DNA from: Streptomyces sp. NBC_01471
GTDB lineage: Bacteria > Actinomycetota > Actinomycetes > Streptomycetales > Streptomycetaceae
Length of the DNA stretch: 64,000 bases
Assembly (NCBI RefSeq): GCF_041438865.1
Contig: NZ_CP109451.1
Coordinates: forward strand, 186,001-250,000
Reading direction: 5' to 3'
Shown here: positions 49,150 through 57,613 of the stretch, in pieces
Numbering within the stretch: position 1 is the stretch's first letter
How the letters are laid out: each line of letters opens with the position of its first letter
Position numbers and translations under genes: made by a program
The notes under the pieces: generated by a model
What the model saw: the letters and a program-made list of their open reading frames with translations, nothing else
Told to the model about the DNA's origin: nothing
Database searches by the model: none

Positions 49150-50844
49150 GTGGACATGCCGCTCACAACGGACACCATGCTCGATCAGGAAGCGCGCAGG
49201 CGCATTCATGAGGACGCATCCATAGGCGGTGGAAACGCGTGGCAGAAGGCCCTCGAATACAGCCCGCATCCCGACATCACATGCCTATTGGCAGACCGCC
49301 CCGTCAACAATTGTGACGGCGTCCCGCAATCGGAATTCAGTCTGCGCCAGCTGAGCGAACTATCGGATTCCTGGGCGTCTTTCTACTGGGACCGGGGAGT
49401 CCGCCGCAGGGACCGTGTCGTTGTCTACATCGACGACTCCTTCGACGACCAGCTCCAGCTGGCCGCGCTGGCGCGGCTCGGCGCCATCCCGCTGCTCATC
49501 AACGGCCGGATGGATCCCGAGGTCGCCCTGAGCCTCATGATCCGCACGGATCCGATCGGCCTGTACACGGACGCCGCCCATCTCGCCGTGCTCGCGGGCC
49601 GGCACGAGAAGCTGCCAGGGCTGCTGTGGACGATCACCGCGGACGACGCGCGGGGGCTGGGGCGCAGGGAGCTACCCGCGCAGGCTCAGCACCGGCATGG
49701 GGACGACGACCCCGTCTTCCTGTGCCACTCGTCCGGTACGACGGGCGTCCCGAAGGCGGTCATCTGGGCGCACAAACAGAGCCTGTTCGGGCCGGGCTGG
49801 CGGCTGTCCGTTCCCGAGGACCCTGCGATTTTCATGTCGGCGGCACCGCAGTCGCACTCGTCCGCGATCGCGTACACCTCCTACTCGCTGCTGTGCGGCC
49901 TGCCGCTGATCTCGTTCTCCGACCAGTCGGGCCAGGGCGTGGCACGGGGCGCCCGCGAGCACCGTCCGACGCGCATCCTGGCCTTCAACCAGACCTACTC
50001 GGAACTGGCCGCCATGGACATGGATCCCGATGACTTCGCGTCGGTGCGTGAGTGGCAGAACACCGGCGACTCGGCGCACGACGCCCACATCCGCAAGCTG
50101 ATCCAGTACGGCCACCACGTCGCGGACGGCGAACGCCTGCCCGGTTCCGTCTTCAGTGACGGTCTCGGCTCCTCGGAGCTGGGCTGGGCGACCCTGCGCC
50201 GCTACGTGGACCAGGACACCCCGCCCCGGCCGCGCTTCATGGGCAATCCCGTGCCGGCCGGCGAGGTGGCCGTACTCCGGCACGACGGCACCCCGGCCGC
50301 CGACGGTGAGGTCGGTCTGTTCGGCCTGCGCAGCCGCTCCGTCGTGCCCGGCTACTGGAACGACGCCGACACCTACTACCGCAGCAGGCTCGCCGGCTAC
50401 TGGCTCTCGGGCGACCTCGCCTACCGTGAGGGAGAGGACTTCTTCCACGTGGACCGCGCGTCGGACGCGATCCACACCTCCGAGGGCCCCGGCTACTCGG
50501 TTCTGATGGAGGAACTCATTCTGCTGCACCTGCCGCAGGTCACAGACTGCGCGGTCGTCGCGGGACGCCGGGACGACCTCGTCCTCCCGGTCGCCGTGGT
50601 CAAGGCGGCGCAGGACGCCGAACCCGCGGAGCTGCTCGCGCGCGCCAACACCGCGCTGCGTGAAGCGGGCCAGCCGCCTCTGGTCCTGCTCGAAGTGGCC
50701 GACGCAGAGGCGGACTTCCCCACCGGTCCCACCGGAAAGGTGTTGAAGCGCACGCTGCGTGAGAAGTACGCGGACCTCCAGGCCTACGCGGAGTTCACCA
50801 CCGGGCACTTCGCCACCAGTGGGAAGGGCGGCACGGTCCGATGA
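49150..50844 (+). CDS. AMP-dependent acid ligase (ANL superfamily)
   Basis: 564 residues from GTG 49150; ATG 49156 is an equally possible start. The P-loop is CHSSGTTGVPKA (about 190), the gate and hinge read SGDLAYREGEDFF (about 418), and the catalytic Lys is in PTGPTGKVLKR near the end. No carrier domain is attached. It is the first gene of the plus-strand biosynthetic operon and overlaps the thioesterase gene by ATGA. It probably activates an aromatic acid, with 3-hydroxyanthranilate the obvious candidate, for amide or ester formation or CoA/ACP transfer. Confidence 0.9.
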   Translation: MDMPLTTDTMLDQEARRRIHEDASIGGGNAWQKALEYSPHPDITCLLADRPVNNCDGVPQSEFSLRQLSELSDSWASFYWDRGVRRRDRVVVYIDDSFDDQLQLAALARLGAIPLLINGRMDPEVALSLMIRTDPIGLYTDAAHLAVLAGRHEKLPGLLWTITADDARGLGRRELPAQAQHRHGDDDPVFLCHSSGTTGVPKAVIWAHKQSLFGPGWRLSVPEDPAIFMSAAPQSHSSAIAYTSYSLLCGLPLISFSDQSGQGVARGAREHRPTRILAFNQTYSELAAMDMDPDDFASVREWQNTGDSAHDAHIRKLIQYGHHVADGERLPGSVFSDGLGSSELGWATLRRYVDQDTPPRPRFMGNPVPAGEVAVLRHDGTPAADGEVGLFGLRSRSVVPGYWNDADTYYRSRLAGYWLSGDLAYREGEDFFHVDRASDAIHTSEGPGYSVLMEELILLHLPQVTDCAVVAGRRDDLVLPVAVVKAAQDAEPAELLARANTALREAGQPPLVLLEVADAEADFPTGPTGKVLKRTLREKYADLQAYAEFTTGHFATSGKGGTVR

Positions 50845-51299
50845 CGCAGTCCTCCGGGGCCGAAGCCGATGCCACCGACCTGTCGGCGTGGATCACCAGG
50901 CCCGGCGCGCCCGAGACGCTCGCCGCGCGTATGGGCATCACACTCGTCGAGGCGTCCCCGCAGCGCCTCGTCGGCACCATGCCGGTGATCGGCAACAAGC
51001 AGCTCTACGGCATGTTGCACGGCGGCGCGTCCGTCGTGCTGGCCGAGACGCTCGGGTCGATCGGTGCGGCGATGCACGCGGGCGGCGGGCACATAGCACT
51101 TGGTGTCGACATCAACGCCACCCACCACAGGCCGGTGCGCAGCGGCATCGTGACCGGTGTGGCCCAGGCCCTGAGCCTGGGCCGCACCACCGCCTCGTAC
51201 AACGTGGTGATCACCGATGACGCCGGACGGCTCCTGTGCACCTCGCGGATCACCGTCGCCCCGAACACGGCGGAGGTGATACGGCGAGCGAGAGGCTGA
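50841..51299 (+). CDS. hotdog-fold thioesterase (PaaI-like)
   Basis: 152 residues. The hotdog signature YGMLHGGASVVLAETLG contains the general-base Glu, and VDINATHHRPVRSG is the second conserved strand. Such enzymes hydrolyse aryl- or acyl-CoA/ACP thioesters. Its ATG overlaps the ligase stop (ATGA at 50841-50844). In the cluster it may release the product or edit misloaded carriers. A dehydratase role is less likely, because the sequence is that of a PaaI/DHNA-CoA thioesterase type. Confidence 0.9.
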   Translation: MTQSSGAEADATDLSAWITRPGAPETLAARMGITLVEASPQRLVGTMPVIGNKQLYGMLHGGASVVLAETLGSIGAAMHAGGGHIALGVDINATHHRPVRSGIVTGVAQALSLGRTTASYNVVITDDAGRLLCTSRITVAPNTAEVIRRARG

Positions 51300-51304
51300 C
51301 TGTG

Positions 51305-51784
51305 TTCGCGGTGGGCCTGGCCGCCCGGCTGCGGTACCACGGCTGCCGCGGAACAGGGTCGCTGTCCGGTCGCCGTGTCCTGCCGGACCGACGGCCGACG
51401 GATCTTCGCGATCGGTGACCGCGCGGCGGTGAGCGGCCGTTGCTACGGTCTCGTCACCCCCGGGTACCGCATGGCGGCCGCTGTGGCCAAGCGACTACTC
51501 GGCCAATCAGCCAGGTTCGATTACAGCGGGCCGGTGACGCGATTGAATTGCCGGGCGCCGACGTGACTACCTTGGGTGATGCCAAGGCCACAGCTCCAGG
51601 AACGCTGCACATCGGCTGCACGAAACGACTGGTGTGCCGCTGCATTTACGCCAAGATTGTTCTTGACAAGGCGGCACCGAGACTCCTCGGCGGTACCCTG
51701 ACCGGAGAAGCGGCTGTCGGTTCACTGTTGCCGGCATTGCTCGGACAGCAGTTGCCCGCACCTCCGGAGGAACTCCTCGTGTGA
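51305..51784 (+). pseudogene. decayed NirB-like NAD(P)/FAD oxidoreductase fragment
   Basis: Two different frames give conserved pieces of the nitrite-reductase large-subunit FAD region: RIFAIGDRAAVSGRCYGLVT, then PGYRMAAAVAKRLLGQSA in the frame of 51375, and LPGADVTTLGDAK followed by YAKIVLDKAAPRLLGGTLTG and PPEELLV in the frame of 51440. The frame change and missing parts show it is broken. It separates the biosynthetic plus-strand operon from the SARP gene. The remaining ~150 bp before the SARP (51785-51934) contain only its upstream region. Confidence 0.6.
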
Positions 51785-51934
51785 TGTAACTCCAGTGCCG
51801 TACCGACCGCCCGGTCTCCGTGATCGTGACTGTCTGGCATCGGAATGGTCCGGGTCGCCCGGACTTCTTCCCTGCCGCACCATGAACGCCAGCAAGACCG
51901 TACCGCTCTGTAACGCAGAACAAGGGGGAGCAGC

Positions 51935-52768
51935 ATGCGAGTGGATCGGCCCGACGGAGGGATTCATTACAGACTCCTTGGCCCCTTGGAAATCAGCACG
52001 GCAGGACAACGGATAGGAGTCGCAGGGATACGCCAGCAAACCCTGCTGGCCATACTCCTGTTGGATGTCGGCAAGACCATCGGCGTCGCTCGGCTGATCG
52101 ACGGTATCTGGGGCGAGCGAGCTCCCGCGACAGCCCACGCCCAGCTGCGCATCTGCGTCTCCCGGCTGCGGCGCCGGATGAACGAGACCGGGCTGCCCGC
52201 CCTGATCAGCACCGAGAACCAGGGTTACCGCCTGACGGTCGCGAATGAACGCATCGATGTATACCATTTCGCCCGTTTACTGGAAGTCGCGCACGAGGTC
52301 GAAACCCACGGGAAGCTCTCCGAATCCGTACAGTTGCTGCGTGTCGCTCTCGGCCTGTGGCGAGGCCCCGCGTTGGAAGGTCTATCGAGCCCGCTCGTAC
52401 GAACCGCGGCAGCGCGTCTCGACGAGGAGCGCCGGGGAGCACTCGAACACTGCTTCAGCCTGGAACTCCGGCTTGGTCAGCACCACCGCATCGTCCCTGA
52501 ACTGATGGCCAACGCAGCGGAGTTCCCCTTTCGGGAAAATCTGCAGTTCCAGCTCATCACCGCTCTCTACCGCTCCGGTCGCCAGGTGGACGCACTCAAC
52601 GTCTACCGGAAACTCAAACGGCGATTCAGGGAGGAGCTCGGAGTCGATCCCTCACATTTCCTGCGCAGTCTGGAGAGGAAGATCCTGGCGCAGAGCCCGG
52701 ATCTCAATGGCGGCACTCCCGCGCAGGAGACCAGGGTTCCGGCGTGTTCGGCGGTATCTGGAATGTGA
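51935..52768 (+). CDS. SARP family pathway-specific activator
   Basis: 277 residues. An OmpR-like winged helix (YRLLGPLEISTAGQRIGVAG, RLIDGIWGERAPATAHAQLR) is followed by a bacterial transcriptional activation domain (VYHFARLLEVAHEVE to RRFREELGVDPSHFLRSLE). This is the size and layout of ActII-orf4/DnrI. AGGGGGAG lies before ATG 51935. Codon 115 (52277-52279) is TTA, so translation should depend on the bldA tRNA. It is the best candidate activator for the surrounding biosynthetic genes, which have repeats in their divergent promoter. Confidence 0.93.
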   Translation: MRVDRPDGGIHYRLLGPLEISTAGQRIGVAGIRQQTLLAILLLDVGKTIGVARLIDGIWGERAPATAHAQLRICVSRLRRRMNETGLPALISTENQGYRLTVANERIDVYHFARLLEVAHEVETHGKLSESVQLLRVALGLWRGPALEGLSSPLVRTAAARLDEERRGALEHCFSLELRLGQHHRIVPELMANAAEFPFRENLQFQLITALYRSGRQVDALNVYRKLKRRFREELGVDPSHFLRSLERKILAQSPDLNGGTPAQETRVPACSAVSGM

Positions 52769-52845
52769 CTCTCCGTCCGGCCAGGCCGAAGGGTGACTGC
52801 GGACACGCACGGAGATTCCCCACGCGGGCCCGCCCCCCCGGCGAG

Positions 52846-54396
52846 TCATTCCGCGGCTGCGGCAGGCCGGCGCGACAGGCGTGACAGCTGCTGGACCGTG
52901 GCGGCGGTCGCGATCGTCAGCCCGATCGCGACCAGCGCTGTCGCCACCATCGCGCCGGCGTAGCCATCGGCTCCGTGACGGGATCCCAGCACGGTGTAGA
53001 AGAACGTGCCGATCACGGCGACACCCATCGCCGACGCGAACTGTTGCGTGGTCGCCAGCACACCCGACGCGGAACCGGCCTGATGCGGGCGTACCAGGGC
53101 GAGAGTCGCACCGTTGAGAGCGGGCAGCACAATGCCGTTGCCGGTGCCGACGATCGAGAGGGCCACCACGACAACGGGCAGCGCGACATGCCCCGATGAC
53201 ACAACGAGCGCCGCGGCGAGCAGTGCGAGACCGGCACCGATCAGCACCGTGCCGAGCAGGACCACTTTCAGTCCATGGCGGGCGATGAGCTGTTTACCCA
53301 CCATGGACGACACACCGAACAGCACACCCATCGGCGCGAAGATCAGTCCGGCCTCCACCGGGCTGTGGCCCAGGCCCGTCTGGAGCAGCAGCGTGAGAGT
53401 GAACATGAAGCTGCCGAAGTAGAGGTAGAACGCCGCACCGGCGAGCAGGCCGGTCCGGAACGGCGGGCTGCTGAAGAGCGAGAGTTGCAGGGTCGGCGTA
53501 CCGCCTCGGCCCGACAGCCGTTGCTGCCAGAGCACGGTCGCGAAGCCGACCGGAACCGCGGCGATCATGCAGATCCAGGTCCAGAGCGGCCAGTGCTGGT
53601 CGCGCCCGAGCGTCAACGGGATCACGAGCAATGCCAGCGAGCCTGCCACGCCGAGCGCGCCAAGAGGATCGGTCGCACTCCTGCGGGCAGACGTCGGGGC
53701 GTCGGCAGCGCGCCCCGGCAGTACACGCAGCGCGACAAGTGCGGCGACCACTCCAATGGGGCCGTTGACGAGGAAGATGGCACGCCATCCGAGCCCGAAC
53801 ACGTCCGCCTGGAGCAGCATCCCGCCGAGCACCTGTCCGGCGATGGATCCGATGCCCGCCGCCGCGCTGTACCAGGCGATGGCGGCCGGTCGCGAGGCGG
53901 CGGGGAACACGGCGGTGACCGTGGCCAGCACCTGGGGCACCATCGCGGCGCCCGCCAACCCCTGGAGCAGCCGGAACACGACGAGTTGGGTCGGATCGGC
54001 GGCCGCACCGCACAACACCGAGGCGACGGCGAAACCGAGCATGCCCGCGACGAACATCCGGCGATGGCCGAACAGATCGCCGAGCCGACCGCCTGTGATC
54101 ATGCCGCTCGCGTACGCGAAGGCGTACCCACCGACGATCAGTTCCAGAGCGGCCCGCCCCGCGTGCAGGCTCACCGACAACGACGGCGCCGCAACATTGG
54201 CGACAAAGAAGTCGAACTGGGCCATGAAGACCGCGACGAGCAACACGGCAAGCATGCGCCCGGTCCTCAGGGGCGGAGTGGACGCGCCATCTAACGATCC
54301 GCTGGTCGACGGCGCGCCGGGCGACGACGCGTCAGCAGTCGAACTCGCACCACTGGGCGCGGCAGCACTGTCGGCGGGCATGAGATCCCATCTCAT
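52846..54396 (-). CDS. MFS drug/H+ antiporter (DHA2-type, 14 TM)
   Basis: 516 residues. A low-complexity N-terminus (1-45) precedes about 14 hydrophobic segments. Motif A-like GGRLGDLFGHRRMF follows TM2, and FRLLQGLAGAAMVPQVLATV is the typical TM4/antiporter motif C neighbourhood. The gene lies between the SARP and a divergent Rrf2 regulator and probably exports the cluster's product or gives self-resistance. ATG 54381 is an alternative start. The Rrf2 protein may control it across the 106-bp shared promoter. Confidence 0.92.
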   Translation of the reverse strand: MRWDLMPADSAAAPSGASSTADASSPGAPSTSGSLDGASTPPLRTGRMLAVLLVAVFMAQFDFFVANVAAPSLSVSLHAGRAALELIVGGYAFAYASGMITGGRLGDLFGHRRMFVAGMLGFAVASVLCGAAADPTQLVVFRLLQGLAGAAMVPQVLATVTAVFPAASRPAAIAWYSAAAGIGSIAGQVLGGMLLQADVFGLGWRAIFLVNGPIGVVAALVALRVLPGRAADAPTSARRSATDPLGALGVAGSLALLVIPLTLGRDQHWPLWTWICMIAAVPVGFATVLWQQRLSGRGGTPTLQLSLFSSPPFRTGLLAGAAFYLYFGSFMFTLTLLLQTGLGHSPVEAGLIFAPMGVLFGVSSMVGKQLIARHGLKVVLLGTVLIGAGLALLAAALVVSSGHVALPVVVVALSIVGTGNGIVLPALNGATLALVRPHQAGSASGVLATTQQFASAMGVAVIGTFFYTVLGSRHGADGYAGAMVATALVAIGLTIATAATVQQLSRLSRRPAAAAE

Positions 54397-54477
54397 CGAC
54401 TATGTAACGGACTTGACCGCATCGCACCGGTCGAGCCCAATCGAGGATTGACCCTATCATGAGCAAACTATGTCCAC

Positions 54478-54503
54478 TATCTCTTATGTCTAGGATAGAG
54501 ATA
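54478..54503. promoter_or_regulatory. candidate Rrf2 operator
   Basis: TATCTCT (54478-54484) and AGAGATA (54497-54503) are a perfect 7-bp inverted repeat with a 12-base spacer that ends at the Rrf2 start codon. The surroundings are unusually AT-rich for this genome. An autoregulator bound here would also lie in the promoter of the divergent MFS gene. Confidence 0.5.
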
Positions 54504-54958
54504 TGAAGCTGTCGCAGGGAGTCGAATGGGGCGTGCACTGTGCGGTCGCGCTGGCGCAGACGGCACCAGGGGTGTCGGTGTCGCGCCGGACGCTGGCCGA
54601 GCGCTACGCCCTCTCCGAGGCGTATCTCGCCAAGCATCTCAAAGCGATGGTCAGCGCCGGCCTGCTGTACGCCATGACGGGACCCAACGGCGGGTTTCGA
54701 CTGACGCGCCCGCCCGAGCAGATCACCGTGCTGGACGTCGTGGAGGCCGTCGAGGGGGGCGGTCCACAGTTCGTCTGCCAGGAGATCCGGCAGCGCGGTA
54801 CCGCCGCACTCCCGCCGGAGCACTGCCTCGAACGCTGCGGCGTCGCCATCGCCATGGACGAGGCGAAGGAGGCATGGCGCTCTTCACTCAGCGCGACCAC
54901 GATCGCCGACCTCGTCGCCCGACTCCCCGCCGCGGCGCGAGGCCGGCTCGGCACCTGA
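54503..54958 (+). CDS. Rrf2-family regulator resembling the [2Fe-2S] sensor RsrR
   Basis: 151 residues. Winged helix with LAERYALSEAYLAKHLKAM as recognition region and GPNGGFRLTRP wing. Besides Cys92, Cys108 and Cys112 (FVCQEI, PPEHCLERCG), it has Glu8 and His12 in MKLSQGVEWGVHC, the unusual non-Cys ligands described for RsrR of Streptomyces venezuelae. It therefore probably binds a redox-sensitive [2Fe-2S] cluster and responds by changing DNA binding. It may regulate the divergent MFS gene. The start is at ATG 54503; no clear ribosome site is visible, so the message may be leaderless or nearly so. Confidence 0.85.
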   Translation: MKLSQGVEWGVHCAVALAQTAPGVSVSRRTLAERYALSEAYLAKHLKAMVSAGLLYAMTGPNGGFRLTRPPEQITVLDVVEAVEGGGPQFVCQEIRQRGTAALPPEHCLERCGVAIAMDEAKEAWRSSLSATTIADLVARLPAAARGRLGT

Positions 54959-55127
54959 GGCTTGTCCCGTCAATACGTCGGGTCTGCAATCACCATTGAG
55001 GACATGCCCTGGGGCTCCGACCGGAAACGATCACCGGATTGGTGTCGCCCGGCCCCGCCCGGGCGCCCGACGACCCGAACGCGCCCGCGTCCACGGCGAG
55101 AAGGGCATCCGCCGGGGCGGACGCCCC

Positions 55128-55475
55128 TCAGGGCTCGGTCTCCTCGACTGCCACGGGGCAGTGTTCGACCCCGCGGGGAACCACGAACAGCTCGCCGGGT
55201 TCCAACACCACATCGCCATCCCTGAGCTGGAGGGTGGGCCGCCCGCTGATGACCATGATCAATTCAGCGGTATCCTCGTGGGTGTGCCGGACGAACTCCC
55301 CCTTCAGTTTGGCGAGCTTGACCTCGTAGGCGTTGAGCACCGCCACGTTCTTCTGCGACCACAACTCGCTGAACTGCGAGAGTTTGTCGGGCTGGGCGGA
55401 CAGCGGCGTCCTGGAGACGTTCGCCCAGCAGGCGCACGATCGGCAACGTCCCTCCCCCCGTGAGCGCGAGACCAA
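55128..55475 (-). CDS. small cupin-domain protein, probably truncated at both ends
   Basis: About 115 residues from the first start, of which residues ~28-115 are recognisable cupin (LSQFSELWSQKNVAVLNAYE, EFVRHTHEDTAELIMVISG, LRDGDVVLEPGELFVVPRG with EHCPV). Metal ligands HTH...E and the second-motif His are present. The N-terminal ~25 residues look out of frame, and the usual C-terminal strand after VEETEP is cut off by a stop, so it may be a remnant. Function is unknown. I see nothing in the 169 bp between it and the Rrf2 gene. Confidence 0.5.
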   Translation of the reverse strand: MVSRSRGEGRCRSCACWANVSRTPLSAQPDKLSQFSELWSQKNVAVLNAYEVKLAKLKGEFVRHTHEDTAELIMVISGRPTLQLRDGDVVLEPGELFVVPRGVEHCPVAVEETEP

Positions 55476-55865
55476 TCACAACGCTCAACACAAGCCCGGA
55501 CAGGCGGTTGTCTCGGAGGCGGGTGCAGCCGACAGCAGCCGGAGTCCGGAGGCGTCCAGAGGTGGAGGCCGCAGGGAGAGGCGCAGGAGGTCCGCAGGAA
55601 GGCGTATGAGCGCATTGAGGGCCACAATGTCCCGCCATTTCACCCGTGTGAGCGGGGTCTTAATTACCGGGAATTTTTGTCCCGTTGAATAGCTGGATCC
55701 GCTCAGCCATCATCATCAGCATCGGATGCCGGCCATCCGGATGTGCTGGTCACAACCGGGAGCCGGAGCCGATCACGTGAGTGTGCGTGGCTGCGCCGGG
55801 GGATGTGGCGGCCGCGCACACCACGTGCTTCATCCGTACACGCCGTACACGCTCTCGGGTTTGTA

Positions 55866-55995
55866 CGGCGGCCGAATCGGCCCGCGGAGCAGTGGGATCA
55901 CCGCGCGGTCGAGTGCGGGATCATCCGCCTCAAGAGGCACCGCGCGGTCGCCGTGCGCTACGACAAGCTGGCGGCCCGGTACGAAGCGACCGTCC
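55866..55995 (+). pseudogene. C-terminal remnant of an IS5-family transposase
   Basis: The frame reads WDHRAVECGIIRLKRHRAVA followed by VRYDKLAARYEATV, the signature end of Streptomyces IS5-type transposases, including the catalytic Glu in VECG. Nothing upstream matches the rest of the enzyme and the last residues are lost. The surrounding gap 55476-56009 has no other gene I can support. Confidence 0.65.
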
Positions 55996-56009
55996 CGTCG
56001 CTCTTCCTG

Positions 56010-56420
56010 TCAAGTCTGTCGCGCCTCGGCGAGCCGGTTACTGCGCTCGATCTCCGGCATGTGTGTCTCGGCCCAGACCCGCAGGGCGGAGAGCGGCCTT
56101 TCGAGAGACAGACCGAGCTCGGTGAGTCGATAGTGGACGGCGGGCGGCACTGTGGCTTCCACACGTCGCCCGACCAGGCCGTCACGGACCAGACTCTGCA
56201 GCGTGACAGACAGCATCTTCTGCGAGATGCCCGGAACGCGACGTCGAAGCTCCGCGAACCGGAGTTCTCCGGGATCCGCCTCGGCCAACACCTTGACCAC
56301 CATTGACGTCCACTTGGTGCCGATACGGTCGAGCAACTGGCGGGTCGGGCAACCCGGGTCCAGCAGATCACCGCACTCACCGGACCGCCGACCGGGTCCG
56401 GCGGGCATGGACGTGGTCAC
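56010..56420 (-). CDS. HxlR family transcriptional regulator
   Basis: 136 residues. CPTRQLLDRIGTKWTSMVVK and LRFAELRRRVPGISQKMLS, LQSLVRDGLVGR are the standard HxlR winged-helix motifs with the N-terminal Cys that often senses redox or aldehydes. ATG 56408 is an alternative start. It is divergent from an alpha/beta-hydrolase gene, with starts 100 bp apart, and probably regulates it. Confidence 0.9.
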   Translation of the reverse strand: MTTSMPAGPGRRSGECGDLLDPGCPTRQLLDRIGTKWTSMVVKVLAEADPGELRFAELRRRVPGISQKMLSVTLQSLVRDGLVGRRVEATVPPAVHYRLTELGLSLERPLSALRVWAETHMPEIERSNRLAEARQT

Positions 56421-56466
56421 CCCGGGCTCACCACCTGTCGGGAAAGTGCGGTCTTGGAAGGACCAG

Positions 56467-56480
56467 GCTAGTTCCCTAGC
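56467..56480. promoter_or_regulatory. small dyad in the HxlR/hydrolase divergent promoter
   Basis: GCTAG-TTCC-CTAGC (56467-56480) is a perfect 5-bp inverted repeat in the middle of the 100-bp gap. CTAG is rare in such genomes, so this is a plausible regulator site or overlapping -10 region. Confidence 0.35.
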
Positions 56481-56520
56481 GTGACCCTGTCACCATTCCT
56501 CACCACCCCTGGAGTCCCCC

Positions 56521-57372
56521 ATGCCCGAACTGCGACGAGTCGCTGTCAACGGTGTCGAACTCAACGTCGCCCTCGCCGGATCCGGCCCGGCCGTCCTGCT
56601 GCTGCACGGCTTTCCGCACACGTGGGAGCTATGGAAGGACATCATGGCCGACCTGTCCGACCGCTACCGCGTCATCGCGCCGGACCTGCGCGGATTCGGC
56701 GCGAGCAGCCCGGCCGCCTCCGGATATGACGCCGCCACCCTGGCCGAGGACGCCACGACGCTTCTCACCGAGCTCGGCGTGTCTTCCGCCGCCGTGGTGG
56801 GTATCGACGCCGGTACCCCGGCAGCCTTCCTCCTCGCCCTGCGCCACCCCGGTCTCGTCCGACGCCTGGCTGTCATGGAGTCCGTGCTGGGCGGGCTGCC
56901 CGGCGCCGAGGACTTCCTCGCCGGCGGGCAGCCGTGGTGGTTCGGCTTCCATACCGCCGCACCCGGCCTCGCCGAGACCGTGCTGGAAGGCAACGAGGCC
57001 GCCTACATCGACTGGTTCCTCCACAACGGCACACTCGGCGACGGAGTATCCCCCGCCATCCGGGACGCCTTCGTCCACGCATACACGGGCAGCCACGCGT
57101 TGAGCCGCGCGTTCTCCTACTACCGGGCTCTGCCCGAAAGCGCGCTGCAGATCTCGCAGGCCGTCACCACCGCCCGCCTGACCGTGCCAACCATGGCGGT
57201 GGGCGCCCACCCTGTCGGCACCGCACTGGAACGCCAACTCCGCCCCGTCACCGATGACCTCACCGCACACGTCATCGAGGACTGTGGCCACATCATTCCA
57301 CTGCACCGACCGCACGCCCTGCTCACGCTGCTGAAACCGTTCCTGGCCGGTGAGGACGCGATCGCAGCATAA
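56521..57372 (+). CDS. alpha/beta hydrolase with Asp nucleophile (epoxide hydrolase/dehalogenase-like)
   Basis: 283 residues. The oxyanion motif is HGFPHTWELW, the nucleophile elbow is VVGIDAGTPA with Asp as nucleophile, and the catalytic His is in EDCGHIIPLHRP near the end. Asp rather than Ser points to epoxide hydrolases or haloalkane/fluoroacetate dehalogenases; a cap-domain Tyr (FSYYRALPES) favours epoxide hydrolase. The substrate is unknown. Likely controlled by the divergent HxlR gene. The 241 bp after it (57373-57613) contain nothing I can support. Confidence 0.88.
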   Translation: MPELRRVAVNGVELNVALAGSGPAVLLLHGFPHTWELWKDIMADLSDRYRVIAPDLRGFGASSPAASGYDAATLAEDATTLLTELGVSSAAVVGIDAGTPAAFLLALRHPGLVRRLAVMESVLGGLPGAEDFLAGGQPWWFGFHTAAPGLAETVLEGNEAAYIDWFLHNGTLGDGVSPAIRDAFVHAYTGSHALSRAFSYYRALPESALQISQAVTTARLTVPTMAVGAHPVGTALERQLRPVTDDLTAHVIEDCGHIIPLHRPHALLTLLKPFLAGEDAIAA

Positions 57373-57613
57373 CCGGGGCAGCCCCTGCTCAGTCCTCGAC
57401 GCCGCCCATGTCCGCGCTAAAGAGAGGAGGGCGACCTTGCAGGTCCGAGCCTCGTGGACCGAGGTAGGCCCGGCTCCAAGACGCACGTCTTGTCCCATGC
57501 GAACGGCCTCTGCCTCTCCGTGTCGGAATCTCGGCCGGGAACGTCCACGACAGTCGCGGGCTGAAGCCAGTCCAAGCCCGAACTCCCCCACCGCGGACGC
57601 GCCAACCCTCCCA

